A stretch of DNA of 5,881 bases from an uncultured Sphingomonadales bacterium (GCA_903911985.1 CAIWFP010000036.1:1-5881), one strand, 5' to 3'. Shown: positions 1 to 5,811, counted from the stretch's first letter. Notes: generated by a model from the sequence alone, not told the origin. Translations and numbers: made by a program.

Positions 1-69
1 CCCCCGATCTTCGAGGTCGCTGAGTTATTGGGCAAAACCGAGACCTTGCAACGGGTCGGCGGCATGTGA
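1..69 (+). CDS. gltX: C-terminal end of probable glutamyl-tRNA synthetase (partial)
   Basis: Frame 1 is open from the first base to a TGA at 67-69 and encodes 22 residues beginning PPIFEVAELLGKTETLQRV. This resembles the end of alphaproteobacterial GltX proteins, which commonly finish with a short hydrophobic segment followed by a Leu-Gly-[KR]-x-E-[ST]-Leu-x-Arg pattern; the fragment's LGKTETLQR fits. GltX charges tRNA-Glu with glutamate in the cytoplasm, and from memory gltX often lies just upstream of gltA in sphingomonads. No catalytic motif is in view because only the tail of the anticodon-binding region is present. The call rests on a short C-terminal match plus context. It could be the end of another protein. 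Confidence 0.5.
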   Translation, partial: PPIFEVAELLGKTETLQRVGGM

Positions 70-76
70 GACTTTC

Positions 77-102
77 GTTGCTTGCAACTCCAATAGGTTG
101 CA
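77..102. repeat. Overlapping TTGC inverted repeats upstream of gltA
   Basis: Two overlapping dyads are visible: GTTGC-TT-GCAAC at 77-88, and TGCAAC (83-88) paired with GTTGCA (97-102) across an 8-base loop. The octamer CTTGCAAC at 81-88 also occurs at 45-52, inside the upstream gene. The second arm overlaps the -35 element of the proposed gltA promoter, so the dyads could form an operator. Alternatively the 83-102 hairpin, followed by a short T run (104-107), could act as a weak terminator for the upstream gene. The repeats are seen directly; both roles are inferred. Confidence 0.35.
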
Positions 103-126
103 CTTTTCCATCTCCGGCTCTATGCT
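98..126 (+). promoter_or_regulatory. Candidate sigma-70 promoter of gltA
   Basis: A TTGCAC hexamer at 98-103 and a TATGCT hexamer at 121-126 are separated by exactly 17 bases, close to the housekeeping consensus. This predicts a transcript start near 133 and a leader of about 76 bases before the gltA start codon. It is the best promoter-like match in the 139-base spacer. The spacing and hexamers are observed; activity is inferred. Confidence 0.5.
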
Positions 127-208
127 GGCCTGCCGAATTTTTCCAAGCTGTTTCCAGTCCTCAAACCACCCCACCTCACGCCACCGCATCGAACGAAGGA
201 TTTTCTGG

Positions 209-1531
209 ATGAGCAAAGAAGCCTCTTCCGCTGGCACGCCTGCCAACAACACCTTCACTCTGACCGATAACCGGTCGGGCAAAGCCTATACCCTGCCGGT
301 GCTGAAGGGCACGCTCGGCCCCGACGTGGTCGACGTCCGCAAGTTCTACGGCGAGACCGACTGTTTCACCTTCGATCCCGGCTTCACCTCCACCGGCTCC
401 TGCGAGTCGAAGATCACCTTCATCGACGGCGACCAGGGCGTGCTGCTCCATCGCGGCTACTCGATCGACGAGTTGGCCGAACACAGCGACTTCATGGAAG
501 TCTGCTATCTGTTGCTCAACGGCGAGCTGCCGAATCGGGCCGAGAAGTATGAGTTCGAGCACATCATCACCCATCACTCGATGGTTCATGAACAGCTCAC
601 CTTCTTCTATCGCGGCTTCCGTCGCGATGCCCACCCGATGTCGATTCTGTGCGGCGTCACCGGCGCCATGGCCGCCTTCTACGGCGACTCGCTCGACATC
701 ACCGACCCGCATCAGCGCCTGATCGCCTCGCACCGGCTGATCGCCAAGATGCCGACCATCGCCGCCATGGCCTATAAGTATTCGGTCGGCCAGCCCTTCG
801 TCTATCCGCGCAACGATCTGAAGTATGCCGAGAATTTCCTCGCCATGACCTTCGCGGTGCCGTCCGAGCCCTACCATGTCAACCCGGTGGTGGCGAAGGC
901 GATGGACCGGCTGTTCATCCTTCATGCCGATCACGAGCAGAACGCCTCGACTTCGACGGTGCGTCTCGCCGGCTCCTCGGGCGCCAACCCGTATGCCTGC
1001 ATCGCCGCCGGTATCGCCTCGCTGTGGGGCCCCGCCCATGGCGGCGCCAACGAGGCGGCGCTCAACATGCTGCGCGAGATCGGCACGCCCGACAAGATCC
1101 CGCACTACATCGCGCGCGCCAAGGACAAGAACGATCCCTTCCGCCTGATGGGTTTCGGCCACCGCGTTTACAAGAACTACGACCCGCGCGCGACCGTGAT
1201 GCAAAAGACCGTGCGCGAAGTATTCGACGCGCTGAAGGTTACCGATCCGCTGTTCGACACCGCGCTGGAACTGGAGCATATCGCGCTCAACGACCCCTAT
1301 TTCGTCGACAAGAAGCTGTGCCCCAATGTCGATTTCTATTCGGGCATCATCCTGTCGGCCATCGGCTTCCCCACCACCATGTTCACGGTGCTGTTCGCCC
1401 TGGCGCGGACCGTCGGCTGGGTGGCGCAATGGAATGAGATGATCTCCGATCCAAACCAGAAGATCGGCCGCCCCCGCCAGCTCTACACCGGCCCGACGGA
1501 GCGCGATTACGTGGAGATGGGCAAACGCTAA
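209..1531 (+). CDS. gltA: Citrate synthase, type II (hexameric family)
   Basis: Encodes 440 residues, a normal length for the bacterial type II enzyme, which condenses acetyl-CoA and oxaloacetate to citrate as the entry step of the TCA cycle in the cytoplasm. All hallmark blocks are present: HRGYSIDEL (about 81-89), HPMSILCGVTG (142-152), HADHEQNASTSTVR (239-252), GPAHGGANE (274-282), MGFGHRVYKNYDPRA (314-328), CPNVDFYSG (371-379) and RPRQLYTG (421-428). The catalytic triad matches His277, His318 and Asp375. Oxaloacetate-binding candidates are His242, Arg327 and Arg400. The ATG at 209 is chosen because GAAGGA lies 8 bases upstream and the protein then starts MSKEASSAG. The longer frame from TTG at 98 overlaps the promoter and has no family resemblance. 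The gene is monocistronic, with its own promoter candidate and terminator. Nothing appears truncated or altered. Confidence 0.98.
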   Translation: MSKEASSAGTPANNTFTLTDNRSGKAYTLPVLKGTLGPDVVDVRKFYGETDCFTFDPGFTSTGSCESKITFIDGDQGVLLHRGYSIDELAEHSDFMEVCYLLLNGELPNRAEKYEFEHIITHHSMVHEQLTFFYRGFRRDAHPMSILCGVTGAMAAFYGDSLDITDPHQRLIASHRLIAKMPTIAAMAYKYSVGQPFVYPRNDLKYAENFLAMTFAVPSEPYHVNPVVAKAMDRLFILHADHEQNASTSTVRLAGSSGANPYACIAAGIASLWGPAHGGANEAALNMLREIGTPDKIPHYIARAKDKNDPFRLMGFGHRVYKNYDPRATVMQKTVREVFDALKVTDPLFDTALELEHIALNDPYFVDKKLCPNVDFYSGIILSAIGFPTTMFTVLFALARTVGWVAQWNEMISDPNQKIGRPRQLYTGPTERDYVEMGKR

Positions 1532-1559
1532 GGCGCCCGGACCGGCTCAAATCCTAAGT

Positions 1560-1591
1560 AAAAACGCGAGGGGTAACTCCCTCGCGTTTTT
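1560..1591 (+). terminator. Rho-independent terminator, probably bidirectional
   Basis: A perfect 13-bp stem pairs 1560-1572 with 1579-1591 around a 6-base loop. The core is ACGCGAGGG/CCCTCGCGT with A and T runs at the two ends. It lies 28 bases past the gltA stop and ends in five T residues on the plus strand. Read on the minus strand the same structure also ends in five T residues, so it can terminate the converging kinase-like gene, which stops at 1650. The stretch 1592-1649 shows no other feature. Confidence 0.9.
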
Positions 1592-1649
1592 CGTTGGGGC
1601 TACGAAGGTAGGAATGGATGCGCGGGACGAATCCCCCGCCTTGACCGGT

Positions 1650-3062
1650 TTACCCGGCAAAATCGCCCGGAACCTCGAGCACGAACCGCGCCCCCTCGCC
1701 CTTGGCGCTTTCCACGGTCAGATCGCCGCCCATCGCCCGGGCCAGCCGACGCGAGATATAGAGACCGAGCCCCGAGCCGCCATCTCCGGCACGACCCAGC
1801 CGCTCGAATTTCTCGAAAACGCGGGCCTGTTCTTCCGGGCTCAGCCCCTCGCCACTGTCGGCCACGACAACCCGGGCCATAGCTCCCGCCCGCTCCAAAC
1901 TCACCTTAACCCGCGAGTTTTCAGACGTATAACGAATGGCATTGCCAATCAGGTTGAGCAGAACCTGCAAAACCCGGCGAAACTCGGCGACAGCCGGCAG
2001 GCGCTCGCCCTCGCCCGGCACCTCCAGCACAATGCCCCTTTCGCGCGCGCGAATGGTGAGGATGCCCGCCGCACGGCGCGCCGCATCGCCAAGGTCGATA
2101 TGGTCCCCGGCGGTGGTGAATCCTTCCGCCTCGACAATTTCCACATCCGCCAGATCATCGACCAGTTCCAGCATATGCTGCCCGGCGCTGGCAATATCGG
2201 CGGCATAGCGGCTGTATTCCTCGGCCAGAGGCCCCGCCAGACGCAGGCGGATGGTTTCGGCATTGGCGATAATCCGGGTAATCGGCTGGCGCAGCACCGG
2301 CGCCACCTCGCGCCCCAGATCAAGCGTCTCCGGCGCCTCGACCACCGGCACAGCCATCTCGGGCGCGCCGCTGGCGGGCATCAGCAGGCTATCGCTGTTG
2401 AGGCACAGTTCAAAACCCGTCGGCTCGCCGCCATGCAGCGCCTGCGGCACCAGCGTCACCCGCCAAACCCGCGCGGACCCCCTGGCCGAAACCGAAACCC
2501 CATCCAGCAGGCGCCAGTGCATCGGTTGCTGCCAGCCATCATCCTCGAAGTGGACAAAATCGGTCCAAACCTGGCCCAGCCCGGCCCGCATGTCCGAAGC
2601 CAGAGGGGCCAGATCCGGGGCATCGCATTCCACCGCCAACACCCGCTGGCGCGCGTCGAGACGGGCGTTGAGTCCCGCCAGAACCCGATCGAGTTCGGAA
2701 CGACGCGCCTTTTGGGCGCTCATAGCGGCGGGCGCATCCTCGGGCGGCAGGGGTGTGGCTTGCCAGTTGCGCAGGGTGATGGCACAGCCGTCGCCCTCCA
2801 CGGTGCCCGGCGTCACCTCCACCCATGCGCGGATCAACTCGCTCCCGTCGCGGGCCACCAAGGGCCGGGCCAGCTTCAACCCATAATGCCGGGCCTTGAC
2901 CACCAGCCCCCGCAGCGCCGGCACGGCGATCTCGCCGGGGATCAGCCCGCCACAGCGCCGCTGAAGCCCCGCCAGCGGCTCGTCGGCGCTCAGCAGGCGA
3001 TCCGCGCCATCACAGGCCGCATGCGCCACCGCCGGGTCAGCCAAGGGGTCGGTATGGGCCAC
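1650..3062 (-). CDS. Histidine-kinase-like protein lacking the phospho-acceptor His
   Basis: Encodes 470 residues with no membrane segment or signal peptide. Residues 1-105 form a family-type N-terminal region (CGGLIPGEIAVPAL at 37-50). Residues 140-225 may be a degenerate PAS-like sensor domain. The dimerisation region is at 248-310, and a full HATPase_c domain spans about 320-466, with N box LNLIGNAIRYT (369-379), G1 box DSGEG (402-406), VFEKFERL (415-422) and G2 box GSGLGLYISRRLA (429-441). ATP binding is therefore expected. Where kinases read His-Glu-Leu-Arg-Thr-Pro-Leu, this protein reads PVLRQPI (255-261), so the acceptor His is Pro255. The GTG start lies 3 bases after the stop of the upstream gene, with GGGG 7 bases before it, which suggests translational coupling. 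It is the last gene of the cluster. Possible roles are an ATP-dependent scaffold, a regulator of another kinase, or phosphorylation at another residue. The fold is confident; the biochemical role is unknown. Confidence 0.88.
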   Translation of the reverse strand: MAHTDPLADPAVAHAACDGADRLLSADEPLAGLQRRCGGLIPGEIAVPALRGLVVKARHYGLKLARPLVARDGSELIRAWVEVTPGTVEGDGCAITLRNWQATPLPPEDAPAAMSAQKARRSELDRVLAGLNARLDARQRVLAVECDAPDLAPLASDMRAGLGQVWTDFVHFEDDGWQQPMHWRLLDGVSVSARGSARVWRVTLVPQALHGGEPTGFELCLNSDSLLMPASGAPEMAVPVVEAPETLDLGREVAPVLRQPITRIIANAETIRLRLAGPLAEEYSRYAADIASAGQHMLELVDDLADVEIVEAEGFTTAGDHIDLGDAARRAAGILTIRARERGIVLEVPGEGERLPAVAEFRRVLQVLLNLIGNAIRYTSENSRVKVSLERAGAMARVVVADSGEGLSPEEQARVFEKFERLGRAGDGGSGLGLYISRRLARAMGGDLTVESAKGEGARFVLEVPGDFAG

Positions 3063-3065
3063 GCC

Positions 3066-4052
3066 TCAGCCCCGGCCCTGTGTGGCAGCGGGTCGCTGCG
3101 CCAAAATCATCATCGCGCGTTCAGGGGTGATCCGCGCAAACCCCTCGGGCAGCGCATCGCGGGGTTGCAATGCGGCCAGCGCCGCCTCCACGCCACTGTC
3201 CTTCACGCCCGCCGCGCGCAGCGAGAGCATCAGCCTCGCGGTCTGCCCCTCCTGTGTCGCAAGCACGCAGGACTCGCGGCTTTGCCCCGTGGCAATGGCC
3301 AGCGCGCTGGCAAACAGCGCAAAACCCGCATGCGGCAATTCCAGTGCCGCCATAGCCCCGCCGCCCAGCCCGGTAATCACCCGCGCGCACAGGCCCAGCC
3401 TTGTCGCGCTTTCGTCATAGCCCTGACGGATCCGCACTTCGGCGTCCGCGGCGATCGCCTCGGCCAGCGCCTCATTGCCGCCGCCCTCCTGCGCCAGCAC
3501 GGCGAGATGCGCGCGCAGCACCCGCAACACGCCATGCAGCACATCGCCGGGAAGCTCGCCCAGCGCGATCTGCATGCGCCGCGACTGCTGGCCAAAACGG
3601 GCCTGCGCCGCCAGCAGATGCATGGCGCTGGCGGCCATGTCCGCCTCGTCAGAGGCAACCAGTGCCTGCACCAGCGGCGAGAGGACCGGATCAAGCCCCA
3701 GCCGCTCCACCAGAATCTCGGTCATGTGCCATTCGATGGCCATGCCATGCAGATGCCGCAAGAGGTCCGGGCAATCGGCAAGGCTGGCGGCCAGCCGGTC
3801 GGGCAGGCCTTCCTCCACCGGCGCCAGCGGGTCGCCTTGCGCTGCCTGTACCAATTGCCGGGCCAGATCGGCCAGCATGGCGCGCAGGCGGGCAATCACG
3901 CTTTGGGCAAACATGTCGCCCGGCGCCTCGGCCAGCGCATGGGCCAGCACCGGGGCAATGCCCGCAAGCCTGCCATCGGCGCGTGACAGCGCCTGGCGCA
4001 GCACGGATTCCGCCGAATCTTTCAGGTTCGGATCACTCAAAGCCTCGATCAT
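3066..4052 (-). CDS. Uncharacterised all-helical protein, C-terminus DUF2336-like
   Basis: Encodes 328 residues, rich in Ala and Leu and apparently almost entirely helical and soluble. I do not firmly recognise it. The stretch at about 243-283 (GFALFASALAIATG, then LMLSLRAAGV) resembles the repeating helix pairs of the alphaproteobacterial DUF2336 family, whose members often sit near signalling genes. The N-terminal 120 residues show no known motif beyond amphipathic helices. The ATG at 4052 is the first start in frame and has no convincing Shine-Dalgarno sequence. A TATACT box is placed so that transcription could begin on the A of this ATG (see the promoter entry). The gene starts 34 bases after the stop of the membrane-protein gene and ends 3 bases before the kinase-like gene. 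Co-transcription with the latter suggests a partner or adaptor role, which is inference. The reading frame is certainly coding; the family call is tentative. Confidence 0.8.
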   Translation of the reverse strand: MIEALSDPNLKDSAESVLRQALSRADGRLAGIAPVLAHALAEAPGDMFAQSVIARLRAMLADLARQLVQAAQGDPLAPVEEGLPDRLAASLADCPDLLRHLHGMAIEWHMTEILVERLGLDPVLSPLVQALVASDEADMAASAMHLLAAQARFGQQSRRMQIALGELPGDVLHGVLRVLRAHLAVLAQEGGGNEALAEAIAADAEVRIRQGYDESATRLGLCARVITGLGGGAMAALELPHAGFALFASALAIATGQSRESCVLATQEGQTARLMLSLRAAGVKDSGVEAALAALQPRDALPEGFARITPERAMMILAQRPAATQGRG

Positions 4053-4058
4053 CGGGTA

Positions 4059-4090
4059 AGTATAATCGCGTCAGGTTAATCCGGCGTTAG
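4059..4090 (-). promoter_or_regulatory. Candidate internal promoter with CtrA-like box, possibly leaderless
   Basis: On the minus strand, CTAA (4090-4087), seven bases, then TTAA (4079-4076) match the CtrA recognition pattern TTAA-N7-TTAA at 7 of 8 positions. Eleven bases further on is TATACT (4064-4059), matching the -10 consensus at 5 of 6 positions. With standard spacing the +1 falls on base 4052, the A of the next gene's ATG. The half-sites would lie near -38 and -24, over the -35 region, where CtrA boxes often sit. The first half-site overlaps the TAA stop of the upstream gene, so part of the match may be coincidental. Confidence 0.3.
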
Positions 4091-5358
4091 TCACGCAAAC
4101 CCGCCGACCGCCCCTTGCCCTTGCGCCCGGCCATGGCCAGCCCAACGCCCAGATAGGCCAGCGCCAGCACCGAAGTGGCCGGGCCCGCCTGATGGAAACA
4201 CGCAGCCCCCGCCAGCAGCAGCGCCAGCACCGCCCGGTCACGAAGCCACCCGGCCCATCCGCCGCTGGCCAAGCGGGTGTTTTCATCCGGCGCCTCGGCC
4301 ACCGCAATCTGGGGCACCAGCCGGGCCAGACCCAGCAACATTACCGGCGCAAACCCGCGCAAGGGCCAGATCTGCCCCGCCACCGGCGCAATCGCGGCCA
4401 CCATCAGCGTGGCGAGAATGGCATCCATTGCCCAGCCGAACACCGCTTCGCGACCGATAGCGCGCTTTGGCAATTGCAGGCTGTCACGCTCAATCCGCCC
4501 CAGCATGGCCGAAGTGGAAAACAGCACCCAGCTCAAGGCGCAGGCGGCAAAGCCAATGGCGGGAAGCCCGAACCAGCTGGCCACCACCCCCAATAGCGAA
4601 CACACCAGCGCGGCAATCGCCAGCACCGCCCCATTGCTTCCGGCATGCAGCAGCGCCGGACCGAAGCGGCGCACCGCGTTCCGCGCGATCACCCCTGTCG
4701 GTGTGGCGCCGCCGGCACGCAGGGAATGGAGGCGGATCCACGCCTGCTCCACCATATGGGCCTCGCCCTCGCTGCGCACCAGCGACCAGCGCCCGCTCTC
4801 ATAGACCTCGCCGGGCAGCATGCGCTGGGTCAGCCGCGCCATCAAGGCGGCGCGCAGCAGCGCGGAAAACACATCGCAATCACCCGGCATTTCGGCCAGC
4901 CGCTCCACCAGATGGCCGGGCACACGCATGGCCCCGGCGCTGGCGTGGTTGAGATCGATCCGCTCGAACCCGGCGGCCAGCCCGGTCTCGATCGGCTGCA
5001 CCAGCACCCCGGGGCCCGCCTCCAGCAGCGTGATGGCCAGATCCGGCCAGGCGAGCAGCCCATCGGCCAGCGCAATCACCTCATCGGCTGCGGAAACCAG
5101 CGAGACCAGCCCTCTGGCCCCCGTCACCACATGAAACCGCGCGCCGCCCGCCTCGGCGACATGTTGCAGCGAGACCATGGCCTCATCGAACACCGGGGCG
5201 ACGCAAATCACGCGCTCGCACCCAAGTGCCGCCGCCAGAGCCAGCTGATGGCGCGCCAGAGACGCCCCACCCACCCGCAAAAGGGCGCGCGGCAGGGGGC
5301 TGGCCTGCCCGGGGGCAAAACCAGTGCTTTCGGTGGCGGATATCAAGGCAACGCGCAA
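4087..5358 (-). CDS. Membrane protein: degenerate nucleotidyltransferase plus CDP-alcohol phosphatidyltransferase-like fusion
   Basis: Encodes 423 residues. Residues 1-210 resemble sugar-phosphate nucleotidyltransferases: a beta strand ALIS, then PLPRALLRVGGASLARHQL (21-39), which parallels the family's PKALLPVGGxPLLxRQL. The glycine-rich GxGxR loop is replaced by SATESTGFAPG and the signature Lys is Arg24. Residues 216-410 carry about five or six hydrophobic helices (roughly 243-262, 265-283, 311-330, 334-352, 375-410). They align with the CDP-alcohol phosphatidyltransferase part of bifunctional inositol-phosphate cytidylyltransferase/DIPP synthases: ATPTGVIAR before the first helix, and SAMLGR (283-288) where DGxxAR is expected. 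The following G-x3-D-x3-D reads GWAMDAILA (308-316). Only Arg288, Gly308 and Asp312 survive, so normal catalysis is unlikely. The TTG start at 5358 is the only start in frame after the upstream stop, has GGGAG 7 bases ahead, and begins right at the homologous strand. The fold assignment is my inference from motif spacing. A catalytically silent membrane sensor or anchor is possible. Confidence 0.82.
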   Translation of the reverse strand: MRVALISATESTGFAPGQASPLPRALLRVGGASLARHQLALAAALGCERVICVAPVFDEAMVSLQHVAEAGGARFHVVTGARGLVSLVSAADEVIALADGLLAWPDLAITLLEAGPGVLVQPIETGLAAGFERIDLNHASAGAMRVPGHLVERLAEMPGDCDVFSALLRAALMARLTQRMLPGEVYESGRWSLVRSEGEAHMVEQAWIRLHSLRAGGATPTGVIARNAVRRFGPALLHAGSNGAVLAIAALVCSLLGVVASWFGLPAIGFAACALSWVLFSTSAMLGRIERDSLQLPKRAIGREAVFGWAMDAILATLMVAAIAPVAGQIWPLRGFAPVMLLGLARLVPQIAVAEAPDENTRLASGGWAGWLRDRAVLALLLAGAACFHQAGPATSVLALAYLGVGLAMAGRKGKGRSAGLRD

Positions 5359-5384
5359 ATGGCATCTCCCGGCGGGGCCGGCGC

Positions 5385-5413
5385 GTTCTAGGGGAGGGAA
5401 ACCACAATGCCAA
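5385..5413 (-). promoter_or_regulatory. Candidate promoter of the membrane-protein gene
   Basis: On the minus strand, TTGGCA (5413-5408) and TAGAAC (5390-5385) lie 17 bases apart, matching the -35 consensus at 5 of 6 and the -10 consensus at 4 of 6 positions. The predicted start near 5378 gives a leader of about 20 bases that contains the GGGAG ribosome site. This would allow the three downstream genes to be expressed separately from the HPt-like gene. Activity is inferred. Confidence 0.4.
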
Positions 5414-5425
5414 GCCGTCTTGGCA
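5408..5425 (-). repeat. Perfect inverted repeat TGCCAAG-N4-CTTGGCA
   Basis: TGCCAAG at 5408-5414 and CTTGGCA at 5419-5425 form a perfect 7-bp dyad with a 4-base loop. One arm contains the -35 hexamer of the promoter proposed at 5385-5413, which suits an operator. Read as RNA on the minus strand it is a hairpin 44 bases past the HPt-like stop, but it is followed by TTGTGGTTT rather than a T run, so it would be a weak terminator at best. Confidence 0.45.
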
Positions 5426-5447
5426 GGGGTGTATTTCGGTATCCCGC

Positions 5448-5472
5448 TGTCAGATCAGGCGTGTCAGATCAG
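5448..5472. repeat. 11-bp tandem direct repeat at the 3' end of the HPt-like gene
   Basis: TGTCAGATCAG occurs at 5448-5458 and again, identically, at 5462-5472, separated by GCG (14-base period). The second copy contains the stop codon of the HPt-like gene. The repeat could be a slipped duplication or a pair of same-face-shifted binding sites upstream of the membrane-protein promoter. Only the repeat itself is seen; the role is not known. Confidence 0.5.
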
Positions 5473-5774
5473 CCCGCGACAAGGCTCGCCAGAACCCCTT
5501 CGAGCCGGGCGATAATCGCCGGGTCACCGGGGGCGGATTCCTGCGCCTCCTCGGCGAGGGCAATCAGCGGAAAGGCCTGAAAACCGGCGGCGATCCCTTT
5601 GAGCCGCAGGGCCGCCATGTGCCAGTTGGCATCACAGCGCGAGCGCCGCAAAAGATCGATCTGACCGGCAACGCTTTCCACGAAAGCGCCGCGCAGTTCG
5701 GCGAAAAGGCCTGCATCATCGCCAGCCGCGGCGGCGAGAGTGGCATTAAGGGCACCGGCTTCGTAAGCCCACAT
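5469..5774 (-). CDS. HPt-like small protein lacking the phosphorylated His
   Basis: Encodes 101 residues from the ATG at 5774 (MWAYEAGALNATL). It is a predicted four-helix bundle of typical HPt length. The HPt signature, normally His-x-Leu-Lys-Gly, reads LRLKG (56-60) within NWHMAALRLKGIAAGF, so the phosphorylated His is Leu56. His52 lies one helical turn earlier. The second-helix signature LIALAEEAQESAPGDP (70-85) follows as in phosphotransfer modules. HPt proteins pass phosphate between response regulators in the cytoplasm; this one cannot do so by the usual chemistry. An upstream TTG at 5804 would add ten residues, but it lies about one base after the predicted transcript start and lacks a ribosome site, so the ATG is preferred. 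The ATG has only GGGA directly next to it, also a weak site. It is the first gene of the minus-strand cluster, 110 bases from the next. I recall similar His-less proteins from sphingomonads but cannot verify that here. Confidence 0.8.
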   Translation of the reverse strand: MWAYEAGALNATLAAAAGDDAGLFAELRGAFVESVAGQIDLLRRSRCDANWHMAALRLKGIAAGFQAFPLIALAEEAQESAPGDPAIIARLEGVLASLVAG

Positions 5775-5777
5775 TTC

Positions 5778-5801
5778 CCAGATGCGAATGGGAAAATCTG
5801 G
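5778..5801 (-). repeat. Inverted repeat just upstream of the HPt-like ATG
   Basis: CCAGAT and ATCTGG form a perfect 6-bp dyad (5778-5783 with 5796-5801) around a 12-base loop. If the ATG at 5774 is used, the hairpin occupies the leader and its last G residues form part of the only possible ribosome site (GGGA), so folding could limit translation. If translation starts at TTG 5804 the dyad lies inside the coding sequence and may mean nothing. Confidence 0.3.
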
Positions 5802-5811
5802 CAATTTTGGC

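Noticed and set aside
98..208. N-terminal extension of gltA from TTG at 98
   Set aside because: It would add 37 residues unlike any citrate synthase and would cover the promoter. The ATG at 209 has GAAGGA at the right distance and gives normal length.
176..1429. 417-codon minus-strand frame opposite gltA
   Set aside because: It is fully antisense to an unmistakable citrate synthase, and its composition (Gly/Arg/His/Val/Glu) shows no domain.
1614..3986. Very long plus-strand open frame (790 codons) opposite the kinase-like and helical genes
   Set aside because: Its translation is Arg/His/Gln/Pro-rich with no family motifs, it crosses two clear antisense genes, and it has no ribosome site. 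It is the usual consequence of GC-rich codon use on the other strand.
4061..4066. Perfect TATAAT on the plus strand
   Set aside because: No -35-like hexamer lies 15-19 bases upstream, and no plus-strand gene follows. The overlapping minus-strand TATACT has better context.
3401..4090. 229-codon plus-strand frame opposite the helical-protein gene
   Set aside because: It is Pro/Arg/Ala-rich with no motifs and lacks a ribosome site; a shadow frame.
4645..5391. 248-codon plus-strand frame opposite the membrane-protein gene
   Set aside because: It is a low-complexity Gly/His/Gln/Arg-rich shadow of the minus-strand gene, whose hydrophobic helices and nucleotidyltransferase-like start are clear.
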